A DNA stretch of 64,000 nucleotides, from assembly GCF_028769735.1 (NCBI RefSeq), contig NC_088177.1, forward strand, positions 11,410,599-11,474,598. The letters are read 5' to 3'. Origin of the DNA: Zonotrichia leucophrys gambelii (lineage: Eukaryota > Chordata > Aves > Passeriformes > Passerellidae). The notes under the pieces are model-generated. The model was not told the DNA's origin, did no database searches, and saw only the letters and a program-made list of their open reading frames with translations. Of this stretch, positions 1-11,936 are shown piece after piece. The translations under genes and the position numbers were made by a program. Each line of letters begins with the position of its first letter. The first letter of the stretch is position 1.

Positions 1-2571
1 ATGCAGTGGGGACAGATGTGCTTTTAAAACACCACTGTTTTTCACTGGAATTTTTCAGTCTTCCGAGGGTTTTGTGTTTACCCAACTAATTTATTACTTT
101 GACTGAGTGCAGTAATTGCACGTTTGACTGAAGAAAATTGCTTCATTTAAACTAAAGTTTTATCTCTGTGTCAAAAAGCTTGTGAGCAGGCTGGGTGGAT
201 CTGGCTCTTTTCCTTGCCTACCACCTGCATTGGTGACTGGATTTTTTAGAGCTCCTTGCCCTTGCAAACAAGAAGAGCTCTCCCTGTTATCCAATACCCT
301 GGGGATCATGCCAGCTTCTTTTCAGGTACCACATCCTTATTTTAAAAAGAAAACATTGGTGGAGAACCTGCCTAAATGTTTGCTGCAGACCATGGTGCAT
401 TTTTTTGGCCTTTGGAATGAAAAATGTGTGTTTTAAGGAAAAGTGTGGGGTAAAAGCCCAGCAGCTCCAAGTGTTTTGAGCTGTGAGACAATTTTGGAAA
501 TGCTTTGTTCATTTAGAGGGTGCTGGAGTTAAAAAATGAAAATTGCTTTTGCAGCAAAGTGCACCATAAGGTCTGCAGGGACAGATTAGCACTTTGGCTC
601 TGTGTGCCTTTTATAGTAAATGCTGCTTCAGTGGTTGCTCTGAGATGGGATGTGAAGGTGAGAGTAGTTAGGGACTGCTCTAGCCCCTGTGTTTCTCAGT
701 TAGCATCACATTAAAATATGGGGAACTCTGGATTTAGGAATTGGCAGAGACAGCAATGCATCCATCAGGCAGTTCAGGGCAGGGTTTTGGGTTGCATGGC
801 TTGTACCTTCATGAGCTATTTCTGTGCAGCTGGGACAGAGGAAGCTTCATTTTCCCCTGGTAGGATGCATTTAGTCAAAACTGTCTGGATGATGGCCTGC
901 TTTGATCCTTGCTGCACATGGACAAAAGGAAGGGGCAGGGGGGTTAATTTTGAACAGTTAATTCTGAACAGGCTGGGGAGGAGCAGAGGCAGCAGGGTTT
1001 TATCTGTGAGTGCAAGGTGCTGCATCTGTTGTGGGCAGGGGTGGCACTGGATAATCTCCAGAGGCTGAGGTTTAATGCACTCTGCTACTGAAATTAAACC
1101 CTCTTGATAATCCCAAATTAGGGATCCCAAAATTTGATAATGCCAAATTAGGGCCACACTATCACTGTTAACTCCTTTGAAGAGATAAAAATTGCTCCTC
1201 TTGACCTACGCTGCATTTATTTATTTATTTGTGTTTGTTTCAGAGCTGCCTCAAGCACACCTGTGGCTTGGATGGGCATTTTGCACTCAGCTTAGGAACA
1301 CTGTTTATGTATTTTCTGTGAGTTCTTTGTCTTCATCCCTGGTAACACAAGCCTGATCTCCCTTTGATCCTAAAGCAAGAGAAAACTGAGAAATACCTAT
1401 GAGAAGGCAAATCCTCTTCAGGGTGTTCATGATTTGGTTTAGGCTGGGTAAACTGGCCAGACAGCCAAGTGCTAGAACAGTTTCCTGCTAGGGGCACTGG
1501 GAAGAGGCATCCTGGCAGGTTTGGGCTGGGAAATGTGAGGCAGGTTGTGTAGTCTGATAATCTGCCATGCCAGGGCCTTGCCCACAGGTCCTGAGGGCCA
1601 TCAACCCAAATTCCCAACTACTGAGGGCTGGGAAGGTGTCTCTTGACTTTGTGCAAGTTATTCATGCAAATGCAGGCTATTCTTGGTGCTACTCATGGTC
1701 CACGTGCTTCAGATGGTCTAACAAGACTCTTTTCTTCTCCACCATTGTCTTCTCACTTCCCTGAGCTGAGCAGGAGCCAAATTTTGGACATGGTGTGCAG
1801 CCAGGGACCCACAGGTTTGTGTCCACCCACTGCAGTCTGCAGGCTGACAGAGCAACAGGGGATTTCTGTGCATGCAGTGAGGTCTGAGAAAACTGAGCAG
1901 CTCTGAGCTAGGGCAAAGCCTGCCTGCTGAAAAATGAATCCTATACATGGGTTTGATACTATTAGCAGAGAGGGCATCACAACCCAAATGCAGAAGAGGA
2001 AAAAAATCATGGCTGGATTTACTACCCTAAATGTAGTGTAATTTCCTCCACTACATACAACATCTTTTTCAGTAGGGAAAACCCTTTAACAAAGACATCA
2101 GTAATAAGACACAAACCAAATATGTACACTTATGTATCAAAAGGGAAAAAAAAGTTCCTTTGAATGCTTATTTACACTGTATGGATGCTGGGTGGGCCGT
2201 GTTTATGGGCTGTCTCTTGCAGATTTTAGTTCCACAGAAAGAAGCAGTCTCTGCTCAGGAATAGAATTTCTTGCATTTTCCAGGTCACAAAGACAGAGAC
2301 TCAATATATGTTAAAAATAATGAAAACCTGTACAGGATAAAATGATGGTATGAGTAAAATGTTGTCTGGAACATGCTGAAGTAAGTGAATTTTTAGTAAA
2401 AGAGACCCCCTCCCCTTGCAATTTTCTTTCTCTCCCATTTTAGTGAGTGCCTATTTCACTAAGCTCAATGGGTGCAGTTGCTGCCAGTTTGGCCAAGTCT
2501 CTGGCTTGTGCTTCATTGGCCAAATATGTATCAAAAATAAAGCTTGACAGAGATCTTGTCACAAGAGGGAC
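1..2571. other. Non-coding stretch, no gene seen
   Basis: I see no exon, RNA gene or recognisable mobile element here. Open frames are below 120 codons, overlap on both strands and match no family I know. Small local features are a short TTTA run near 1216-1231 and an imperfect direct repeat of an 'AAATTAGGG'-type motif at about 1110-1153. A piece near 1049-1065 vaguely resembles a CR1 tail, but it is too short to call. Confidence 0.6.
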
Positions 2572-2843
2572 TTCTCAGGAGGGCATGTAGATACACAACT
2601 ACAAGGAAAAATGGCCTTAAGCTGAAGGAGATCAGCTTTGTATTAAATATTAGGAAAGAAGCTCTTTACTGTGGGGTTGGCGAGGCCTTGGAACAGTTTT
2701 CTCAGGGAGGTTGTGGCCTTCCCATCCCTGGGAATGTTCAAGGCCAGGCTGGATGCAGCAGCCTGGTCTAGTGAAAGGTGAGGGGGTTTTAAGTGGAGGA
2801 TGCCTGAGGTCCCTTCCAACCCAAACCATTCCATGATTAAATG
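2572..2843 (+). mobile_element. CR1 LINE fragment, 3' end (5'-truncated)
   Basis: About 270 bp that read like the 3' end of a chicken-repeat-1 (CR1) non-LTR retrotransposon in sense orientation. The diagnostic stretches appear in order: 'TATTAGGAAAGAAGCTCTTTACTGTG' split by small changes, then the 'GAACAGTTTTCTCAGGGAGGTTGTGG' region, 'CATCCCTGGGAATGTTCAAGG', and a closing 'GGTCCCTTCCAACCCAAACC' followed by 'ATTCCATGATT'. Only the tail is present, with no reverse transcriptase or endonuclease reading frame, as expected from the 5' truncation that marks most CR1 copies. Several substitutions suggest an old insertion. CR1 elements have an ATTCTATGAT-like terminus and normally leave no clear target-site duplication, and none is seen. 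The subfamily cannot be assigned by eye. Confidence 0.88.
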
Positions 2844-5800
2844 CCTGGAGTTTTGCTATAGTGGCCTTGGAGGTGTAAAAGGTGAATATATCAAACACCT
2901 GCCTGAAGAGACAGAGGTTTGTTTCATTAAAGACTGAAGGAAAGTTCTTGGTGCAGAGTTCTTGCCAACTTTATCCCAGTTAAATATTTGCCTCTTGTTT
3001 TAGAGAGTTTGTGTTTGCCTGCAGGTGCAGAAAAGGAAGAGAATTGCTTCATTTAAATGAACCTTTTGTTTTAAACTATAAATAGGAAGCCAGCCTTGTT
3101 TCTCACTCATTTAATCAGGCAACTTTTTATTAGTCTTATTTTGACATTTGTGTTGGAATTAATGTGATTGGCAGCAAGATGCAATAAATGAGAATTTCAG
3201 AGGTGTTTCTGCGCCGCTAAATGAACCTTTGCCTGCAGTTTGACTTGGCAGCACTCGTGGAGTTCTGCATCAGCTGGGTTTTATTGTGTGGGGAGATGGA
3301 TAATCAAAAAGGGAATCTAGGTGCCTGCAAATTAAACATTTTGCTCAGAGAGTGCTCGCTGGTGGCTGAGCAGCAGTGTAATGTCAGGCAGGGAGGGTGG
3401 GGGAGCACTAAATGCCTCGTCCTGCAAAAGCACAATGGCAAATGTTCAACAAGGCTCTGGTGTCAGAACAAATCAGATCATAAGCAGCACCAGCTTGCCT
3501 TGCTTTGTTTGCAGGCAGCTTCTCATCCCTGCCTTGTGATGAGTGGTGCTGATAAGCACAGGGGGAGTTGCTGCATATAGCTAATGTCTGCTTTAATACC
3601 TCTCTGAATATTCATTTCCTAGCAGAGATGTTTTTGTGTTTAGCCCTTTGCAAGACTTCCAAAATAAGTCATGATACTGGTACATAATGCTGGAATTGGT
3701 TGAATTGTGCCAGTGTATTATTTTTTTAAGGGTTTTTTTTTTTTTTGCTTGTTGCATTCATAAGGCTTTGCACTGTGCAGCATCCAGCAGTGGACTTGAC
3801 CTCTCTCGTGCTGGGCCAGGAGTTTCAGAATCAATGGGTCACACTCTGTTCTTGGGTACAGAGCCAGTGCCACTGAAGCACACAGTGCTAATTTGTCTGA
3901 ATATTGATAATATGTTGGGAGAAGTCATCCCCTCTCACTCCTTTACCTCAATGGACCTATTGATCTTTTTTTGGTTGTGTTTCTGTAATTTATAGAACTT
4001 AGTCTGATAGTTAAAGAAAATTATCCATTGAGGAAGTTAATTTTCAGCTGTGTGTGGTTGAACATGGCATGAGCCCTGCTGCTAGCCAGTTTTAATAACT
4101 TCAGGGGTATTTGGCTGAGTCACAGTTGCTGAAAACAAACAATATTTAAATTTTATGAAGAACTCCAGTGATCCTTGCTGTTTTCCTATTTGGAACACTG
4201 AGTAGAGATGGAGATCACTGTTGTTGTTGCAGCTTTCCCCAGGACAGGACCAGAACAGATGAGTCACTGGTTTAAGCTGGCAACAGTCAGTCTGTCCCCA
4301 GCACTTTGTGCTGTTTTTCTGGGAGCCAGTACTTTTCCTGAAGGCCCCACTTTTTCAGTTACCTTCCAGAGAAACTTGGTGCTTTCCTCTGTGACAGGTG
4401 GGTTAGGAAATGGTGATGTATCCTCCAAACTGGTGCTGTGGAATATTTGTATGCTGCAAACTGGTACCACCGTGCACATTTTGGGACAGGGTGAGGAGCT
4501 TTGTGCTGTTGAAGCAAAGGAAGATTCAGATATAGAGCATTAAAGTGCTTTGAGGTGATTGTGAGGCTTCAGGAGGTGCTGCAGGGGTAAAAGCACCTGG
4601 CTGATAAAAGCAGAGTGCTCTGGGGGCTGCCCTGATGGATAAAAGACATGTCAGATATGTTGGTTATTAGATTATTAGGGTTGGTCCCACAGTATTCACT
4701 GAGCAGCCTGAACCAGGGCTGATGATTCAACAAATGACACAGGATGGTTTTTTGATTATTTTATTTTTGATTATTGTATTAATTGAGGAAATGGAAGGTA
4801 TTGGATGTAACAAATACCCCCCAGAAACCTTACTAAAACATCCTGGTGACACTCAGGCTGCTTACACAGGGTCTGTGATGGAAAGCATGGAGATCAGGGC
4901 TGTTTCCTCATTTATTTACACGTGCTGTCTATGCACATATGTGCTTCTATTCCTCCATCAAGCATCCAAAATAAACTTTCTTAACCCTTCACTGAGTCTG
5001 TGTAACTCTCAGAACTCCTGAGAGTTCCCAGGAAGATTTGATCAGGTACATGGGAGCTGGTTTTGATGGTGGGTTTGCTCATCACTTTGCCGTAATGAGC
5101 GCTCTTCACAAAAATAAAGTAACAAAACATATGTCATGGCTTACCTTCAATAATATAATTTATTTAAAAACCCCAAACCAACAAAACACATCCCAGCACT
5201 GTTCTGGCCAATGTTTCAATCACATATGAGGCAGTAGGACTGAAGACTTTTTCTTACTGCCTTTTTTCTTTCAACTTGCAACAAAAAGTATAAAGGGCAA
5301 GCAGCAAATTATGAAGTGAAGCTGTGTATCCAAACAAAAAAAAAAAAAAAAAAAAAAAGGAAAGCCACAGGTTTGCAATCTGATTTTTCTAAATCATAAA
5401 TAATTTATTTCATCTGGCTTTTCAGATCAGGGGTTTCAGCTCTAAAGGGCATGCTGGGCAGAGCTGATGGGCAGAACTGAAAAGATTAGACATGTAAATG
5501 ACATGAGCTGCAGAGAGGATTTCATCTTTTCTGGAAGGCGGGGGGAATCCTTCATCAAATGTGTAACATTTCTTTAATAACTAGACCTGGCAGGGAAATT
5601 CATAGAGTTCCAGCAGTGATAATCAGTGCTTCAAGTCTCTAGAATAGCAAGTGAACCAAAAGATTTGTGTTTACCTAATTCCTTCAGGACCTGAACACGT
5701 GAATGTCATTGCATTCATGCCAAAGAAGGGCACACACAGAGGGGAAAAAAAAAAACCCCACAAAATAAAACAATAGAAGGGTTGGGTCTTGTCTATAATT

Positions 5801-6122
5801 TTTTTTTCATGATTTAGGGATTGCTTTCTGCAGCTCATTTTTAGTGCTAAGTCTGCCCAGCCCCACTGCAGGCAGGGATCAGCCTTGGATCCTCTTGGGT
5901 AGTCCCAGAAGCTGGTCTTGAGCCCAAACTCCTTTCTCCCACCACATTAGCCCAAAATGCATGGAACCATGCACTTACCCCCTGCATCCACCACCCCAGT
6001 GGCAGCCAGCTGAACTGTATCTGCAGATGAGGGCTGAGAATTTCCCACTCAGAGCTTGTGCTGGTTTTTTAATGTGCAAACCCTTGCCAGAATGAGTCAA
6101 GATGGGCAGAGCCATCATGTGA
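2844..6122. other. Non-coding stretch with A run and CNE-like patch
   Basis: No gene recognised. A 23-base A run lies at 5336-5358, with no sequence beside it that I can identify as a SINE or processed pseudogene. The 3050-3200 part is AT-rich and includes CTATAAATAG at 3076-3085, which fits the MEF2 consensus. It looks like slowly evolving regulatory DNA, but one motif can arise by chance and I have no alignment. Confidence 0.5.
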
Positions 6123-6129
6123 GGGAAAT

Positions 6130-6539
6130 TGTGGCATTTGCTGGGGTCCCCAGGATGGAGGAATTGAGAATCTGACACCGTGTTCTTAAAAGGCTAATTT
6201 ATTATTTTATGTTATCATATCATATATCATATCATATATCATATCTATACTAAAACTGTACTAAAGAATAGAGAAAGGATACAGACAGAAGGCTTAACAA
6301 GATACTTATTAAAAACTTGTGACTCTCTCCAGAGTCCTGACACAGCTGGACTATGATTGGTCATTGAATAAAAACAATTCACATGTTGGATAAACAATCT
6401 CCAAACCACATTGCCAAAGCAGCAAAACACAGGAGAAGCAATCAGATAATTATTGTTTGCATTTTTCTCTGAAGCATCTCAGCTTCCCAGGAGAAGAATC
6501 CTGGGCAAAGAGGATTTTTCACAAAATATGACAGTGACA
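6130..6539 (-). mobile_element. Solo LTR, family 1, copy 1 (endogenous retrovirus)
   Basis: A complete 410-bp LTR. Read on the minus strand it begins TGTCACTGTCATATT and ends AAATGCCACA, the TG...CA ends of retroviral LTRs. Near its 3' end it carries ATAATAAATTAGCC, which holds an AATAAA polyadenylation signal. The 7 bases GGGAAAT at 6123-6129 recur at 6540-6546 as a target-site duplication; 6 bp is equally possible if the element carries one extra terminal base. A TATCATA/CATAT-type array at about 6213-6245 sits inside it. No gag, pol or env sequence flanks it, so it is a solo LTR left by recombination. It aligns by eye with the copies at 6750, 33781 and 41069. I recall passerine LTRs of this kind, but the name and class are unverified. 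Confidence 0.85.
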
Positions 6540-6749
6540 GGGAAATAGCCCTGCACCATACCAGGGTGGGCCACCACCTCTGTTTCTGGGGCTGCAGGTG
6601 AAGGATGACTCCCTTAAAGTAAAGGTGTGTCCTTTTCTGTGCTTGGACATGGGATTTAGGAGGTGATGTGTCACTTGTCACCAGCTGTTTTTTCCTGAGC
6701 TCGTATTTTGCTGGAAGGTGTAAATCCCAAGTTGTACATCCCAAGTTGT

Positions 6750-7057
6750 GGCTCTTTTCTTAAAAGGCTAATTTATTATTTTATGTACTTCTGTTAAAGA
6801 ATGCTGTACTAAAACTATACTAAAGAATAGAGAAAGGATCCTTACAGAAGGCTTAACAAGAATGAATGATAAAAACCTGTGACTGACTCCTCAGAGTCTG
6901 ACACAGCTGATGGTGATGGGTCACTAAGTAAAAAACAATTCACATGAAACCAATCCAAAGCAGCAAAATGAGAGGGAAATGAGATAATCTTGTTTTTTTC
7001 TCTGAGGCTTCTCATCTTCCCAGGAGAAGGGATTATTCAGAAAATGTGACAGTGACA
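6750..7057 (-). mobile_element. LTR fragment, family 1, copy 2
   Basis: About 308 bp matching copy 1 from the 'TTCTTAAAAGGCTAATTTAT' region through to the terminal GTGACA, in the same orientation. The sense 3' end upstream of 6750, including the GGGGTCCCC block of the other copies, is missing, and so is the pentamer array. No target-site duplication is visible. It lies about 210 bp from copy 1. The spacing is too short for an internal viral region, so it is either a separate insertion or the remnant of a rearranged provirus. Confidence 0.8.
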
Positions 7058-7522
7058 CACAAAGGTTCACCATCAGTGAGAAAACGTGTGAGCTGCTGTG
7101 AGGAGCAGGAGGGTGCTCCTGAAAGGGATCCAGGCTGAGCTGTGGTTGGGATATTAATCAGGATATTAACTGGGAGCAGTCCAACCTGGGAGTGAGCTGC
7201 AGCCCCTGCAGGCTCTGTGGGAAGCTGTGCACAGGGTGCACTAGAGCTGAGATTTAAAGGCAATTTAGAGCTCCACTGACTTGTAAGGTAGAAGGGTGGT
7301 GTGGGTTTGCTTTGTTCCTCAGAGATGGTGAAGCAGTGCAGGGGAAATCTGAGCTGCCTCCACCAAGCAGAGCCTTCACACAAAGTGTAAAGGTGAGCCA
7401 TGGCCTCTGCAGTGCCCAAGGAAAATACCCTTCTTCAAATGCATCAGGGAGCCAAAGTCTTTGTGGTAGCGCCAAAAGAGGGTCTGCAAGCCACAAAAGT
7501 CTATGTAGAATAATAATTACTT
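7058..7522. other. Non-coding stretch between LTRs
   Basis: Apparently unique sequence. Open frames on both strands overlap each other and look spurious. No internal retroviral coding sequence is recognised between the flanking LTRs. Confidence 0.5.
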
Positions 7523-8130
7523 TGTCATGGGGTGAAAAATACATTTTTGGGGTTTTTAGAATGGGGGTTCAGGAGGCAAGATGGAGGAATCTGGGAATGT
7601 CCAGACTTTTTCCTTCTTCTTGGCCTTTGTCTTCTGCTGTGATGTTGGCACTTGTGGATTGGTTTAAGGTAGAAGCTCACTATCTAACATAGGTGATAGG
7701 TATTGGGAAGTTATGGTAAATAATGTGCACATAGTTTTTAGCATAGAAAGATAACACTGCCCTGGAGGCAGGCTGAGTGCCTCTGACTGTCCTGCTGAAT
7801 AGATCTTGGCAAGTCAGAGAAAAAAATTTATAGAAAAGAAACAATAAACAACCTTGAGAAAGAGAACTGCAGAGTTCTGACTCCTCCTTCGACAGCCAGG
7901 CTGGGAGTAGAGACTTTCCAACACATCTTGGGGTCACTCTGAGCAGCACAAGTCCCGAGACTCTTCTGCACCAGAGATGGAATGATTTGGGATTTTGCCA
8001 CCAAATTTCTGCTATGTGGCAGATGAACTTGGGTTTGTGCTCTGGGTGTGTGCAGGGAGGGCTGGAATAAACCCCTTGATTACTCCTGGCTCTCCTTTTG
8101 TCCTTCCCAGGCTGCAGTAGGAGCTTGCAG
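7523..8130 (+). mobile_element. ERV-type LTR, family 3 (end uncertain)
   Basis: The sequence starting TGTCATGGGGTG resembles a passerine ERVL-like LTR as I recall it. Landmarks are 'GATAACACTGCC...GGAGGCAG', 'CAGAGAAAAAAATTTATAG', an AATAAA at 7843-7848 followed by CAACCTTGAGA, and 'GAGACTTTCCAACACA' ending at 7925. A second AATAAACCCCTTGATTACTC motif near 8070 also looks LTR-derived, so the LTR may run to about 8130 rather than stop at 7925. No clean target-site duplication was found for either end. There is only one copy in the window, so the boundaries rest on memory and on the TG...CA rule. The family assignment is tentative. Confidence 0.6.
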
Positions 8131-11100
8131 GAGCACAGGGCCACCAGGACAAGGCTTTGGCCATGGCCACCAGGCAGGGATTTGATGAGCCCATCTCACT
8201 GGCTCTGAGATGGGTTTCCAGGAAACCTGGATTATGATTCCAGGTAATATTATTTTATTGTAATGATAATAAATTTAATATTTTAATTATTATAGCGCTC
8301 TTTGAGGCGTTCATTGATCTATATATTTCTATAGCATGAGACTCCTGTTATCTCATCTGGCCTGTGATCCTGGTGTCTGATGGGGCAGATTTTTGTTCAG
8401 GGGACTGATCCCTTCCTATCAAGGTCTTATGTAGTCCCATAATTACACTTTAGGTTCTCCAGGGTAGGACTTCATTTGTGTATTTGTGTGTACTTGACAC
8501 AGAAGAGCCATAACCTTCCATCAGGTGTGTAGCTATTCCTGCCATGGAAATAACACTTTCTGTTCTTGCATGAGCAAATTCATGCAAAAGTTACACAGGG
8601 GTGGCCCCTCTGTGCAAAATAGGACATGAGTTCTGCAGATCCTTGGGTACAGAAGGATTCTCTCTTCTGTGTCTAAGCACTGGTTTTTCTTACACTTTTT
8701 GTAGTAACATGGAGGAGGAAGGAAAAAAAAATTTATGCTTTAAAAGCACAGAACCATGAATATAAGACAGAGCACTGATAGCCTCTGAACCTCAAACTGA
8801 GTAGCTGCAAGCTGGTTTTTTTTTTTGGTTGTTTTTTTTTTTGTTTTTTTTTTTTTTTTTTAAAAACCCTTCCAAATTAGCACATGGTAAGTGTAAGGAT
8901 ACTATGGGTTCTGAAAGATTTTCCAGGGTTTAAGTGTAGCTATTAGCTGCCTCCTTTTAAATGAGCCATTTCAGAGTGATAATCTCTCCCTATCAGATCA
9001 TGATTTTGAGCAATTGGTATCTCTGATATTAGCTGTAACCTTTCCTGGGTAAGCTCATTAAGATGGAGAAAACATACACAGGGGAGACCACACAGAGCTC
9101 ATCTTTCAGAGAGCAGTCCTTCCTCTTTAGCAAGGGAAACTGCTTAAAAACCAGTCAATAGGATGGTGTGGTTATTCCCCAGGAGAGCACCGTGGAATAA
9201 ATGAGATTGTGGATTCATGAGAAATCATGCCACCAGTCGGTTCCAATGCTTTGGTCTGGGTTGTTGATCCCTCAGCAAAACCTGGGGGAGTGCAGCAGGT
9301 GAGGGAGAGCACAGTGAGGAGGAGCAAGGTGCTGATTGGTGCTGCTGGAAGGATGATTTTTCAGAAAAAACCCACATATGGGGCTTGTTTCCTTTGTGCC
9401 GTGATCCCTGCAGCAGATCTGGTGCTGTTTACATTTCACCCTAATCTGTACAATGTTGATCTATATGTTTAATGAGTGGATTGGTGTGAAATCAGGCTTT
9501 AGGCTCCCAGGCAGTGGCTTAGTAAATACAATAAGCAGCCACTGTTCTAGCCTGGAGGGGGTGTTATGAATTTTTTATCACTTTTTTTTATCACATACCA
9601 TTCTGACAGCATTTGGATTCGTAGAAAGGAAATAACCCCAACCCCTCACTTTCCCAAGAAATCTCCATTTCAAATATTTACACAGTGCAGCACAACCACT
9701 ACCTAATTGTTGGTGAGTAAGCCCTTTGTGTGGTTGTGACAGTGGGGGAGACAGGCACTTGAAAGAATCATTCCAATATTTGCTCTGGCAGGCAGATTGA
9801 GACAGACCTGCTGGGAGAGGAGGGTGTCAGGCAGCCTTGGGGACAGGCACAACCTGCTGAGGGCCCTCATCAGTGTTTAATTCAACTCCTTCTGTCAGCT
9901 GGAGCCTGGGTTTGAGCAGTGGTGGTTTTGCCATCCCTGTTTTTAACTACTCTCAAAATGCCTCCTGGAGCTGCTGGACCAGCTCTGTGCAGTTGCCCCA
10001 ATAATATTCTTTCAAAATTATTGTGTTGCTCTTCGTCTCTTGCAAAGAGACTAAAACCCCTCCAGAAGACTGAAAATGAAAAGCAGCCCCTTCTATGTAG
10101 CTGTGCTAAATCAGGGGGTTAAACCTGTTGAGCAGGAAAGCTGAGGGCAGTGGAGGCAACACAGTTCTCCAAGTTTTTTGGGGAGATTACTTGCAGGGAC
10201 ACAGGGCTGTGCAAATACGGCCTTGGAGCAAACAGAAGAGAAAGGGGTGTCCTGGCTCCCCAGAGCAGCACAGGAAAGGGGACACCAAGCCCTTGTGCTG
10301 GCACACCTGGAAACGGGCTGGGGGCTGCCCTGCCAGTGGCCACCAGCTTGCAACCCTCCCCTGATACCCTGCCCTGATTTTGGTGAGGCTCACAGGGCTC
10401 CAGGTGTGCTCACAAGTGTGCCAGGCTGCTGTGGTCCTGTTGTGTTTTGCACCACAGGGTGCAAAATGCTGAAAATGTCCTTTGTGTGTTCACAGAATTC
10501 GATTTTCATTCCAATTTTCACTGGAATGAAGCAACGAGGGGACAGGACCCCAAAACCACCTGCACCCAGGTGTGCCAGCAGAGCCTCCTTGTTCTGTGCT
10601 GCTTGGGGATGTGGGGCTGCAGTTGCAGTGCCTGCTGCAGCACACACAGGCTGGAGAGACAGTGAGTCCCTATTAAAAACAGGTAATGGGCCGTGACGTC
10701 CACTAAATGAGGTCTTGTGATAGTCACAACAAATGCAGTGGTTCAGGCAGATGAACATAATTCTGTCAGTGGGATTAAAAGGAAATGCTGCGAAATTACA
10801 CAGATGGTTTTCAAGGAGTCATAAAAATTTAATTGAAATGGGGGTTTTTTTTGGTTGTTTTTATTAGTCCTGTGCCACGTTGCCACAGAGCACTGGGTGT
10901 GTGAATTAAAAAGGATTTTTAGGGAGGTTAGGTCAAGTGGGAAAGGATTTGATGGGACTTGTTTATAAAGAGCTCAGGGGAGGTTTCTTCTTGTCCTCTG
11001 CTGCAGCTTTACATGTGCCCAGAAGGAGGATGCTCCTGCTCATTCCTCCTAGCAAGGGCACCTGAGGGGAAGAGTGGGAGCACCCAGGGACGGGGTGGGC

Positions 11101-11679
11101 AGAGAACCTTTCCTCTTCAAGAGAAGAGCGCATTTTAAATTGTTCTTTGTTGATTCTTGTCTGGGCAGTGCCATTTTGAGGAGCTGGCCAAGCCCACAGC
11201 CTGCCCTGGCAGCTTGTGCACAGAGTGCCAGTGTCCATCCTGGCCATGAAAAATGAGAGCAGTCTGAGGAGCCCTGGGGTGCATATGGGCTCTCCCATCC
11301 AAGTGCTGCAGCCCTTCCAACTGAGCTGCAGGCCTTGGCTTTCAGCCTTCTCAGACAGTTTGGTTCCTTCAAAATTGAGTGTGTGTCACAGATTACAACA
11401 GAGCTATGACTTCGTTGTGAGGGGATTTTGCCTTTCTGCTGCTCCTTGCAGAGCTGGAACTTGACAGCTCATGGATGGGCTTCTTCTTCAATGCAGACCT
11501 GATGATGGGTGGTGCCTGTCTGTAGAATTCACATATTTGGCAGTTTTACAAGTCAAGGGTGGCTTTGGCATTATGGTAAGATAGATGCACAGAGTTCAAA
11601 ATACAATTTATCATCTGCTTTAAAAACAGCAGTGATGCGCCCTGAGGTGTGGGATCCTTGTGCAGGAGGAGATGTGGCA
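8131..11679. other. Non-coding stretch, no gene seen
   Basis: Apparently unique DNA. An AT-rich patch lies at 8246-8300 and an interrupted T tract at about 8817-8861. Open frames at 10.1-10.8 kb occur on both strands in a GC-richer patch and carry no recognisable domain. I read them as chance. Confidence 0.5.
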
Positions 11680-11936
11680 GCAGTGACAGAATGAGAGGAC
11701 ACAGTCTTAACCTGTGCCAAGGGAAATATAGGCTGGATATTAGCAGAAAGTTTTTCACAGAAAGAGTGATAAAGTTCTGGAATGGCTGCCTGGGGAGGTG
11801 ATGGAGTCACCATCCCTGGGTGTGTTTAAGAAAAGCCTGGATGTGGCACTGGGTGCCAGGGATTAGTTGAAGTGTTGGGGCTGGGTTGGACTCGATCTTG
11901 GAGATGCCTTCCAACCCAGTCATTCTGTGAATTGTG
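11680..11936 (+). mobile_element. CR1 LINE fragment, 3' end (second subfamily)
   Basis: About 255 bp of CR1 tail in sense orientation. The marks in order are 'GGCTGGATATTAGCAGAAAG', 'TTCACAGAAAGAGTGATAAAG', 'TGGAATGGCTGCCTGGGGAGG', 'CACCATCCCTGGGTGTGTTTAAG', 'GGGTTGGACTCGATCTTGGAG', and 'CCTTCCAACCCAGTCATTCTGTGA'. The GGACTCGATCTTGGAG variant differs from the tail at 2.6 kb, so the two are separate insertions of different CR1 subfamilies. It is 5'-truncated and has no coding part. Confidence 0.9.

Noticed and set aside
1040..1080. Short CR1-like words (GGATAATCTCCAGAGG)
   Set aside because: Under 20 bp of resemblance without the terminal CCTTCCAACCC part; not enough to call an element.
5336..5358. 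Poly-A run as the tail of a SINE or processed pseudogene
   Set aside because: No retroposon body or target-site duplication could be identified beside it; the same holds for the A run at 20366-20391.
6130..7057. A provirus between the two family 1 LTRs
   Set aside because: Only 210 bp separate them, there is no primer-binding site, gag, pol or env sequence, and copy 1 has its own flanking direct repeats.
7680..8144. 154-codon minus-strand open frame
   Set aside because: It lies antisense inside an LTR-like element and has no similarity I can recognise to a viral or host protein.
10111..10758. Several overlapping 70-170-codon frames on both strands
   Set aside because: Mutually overlapping frames in a GC-richer patch with no conserved motif; typical of chance.
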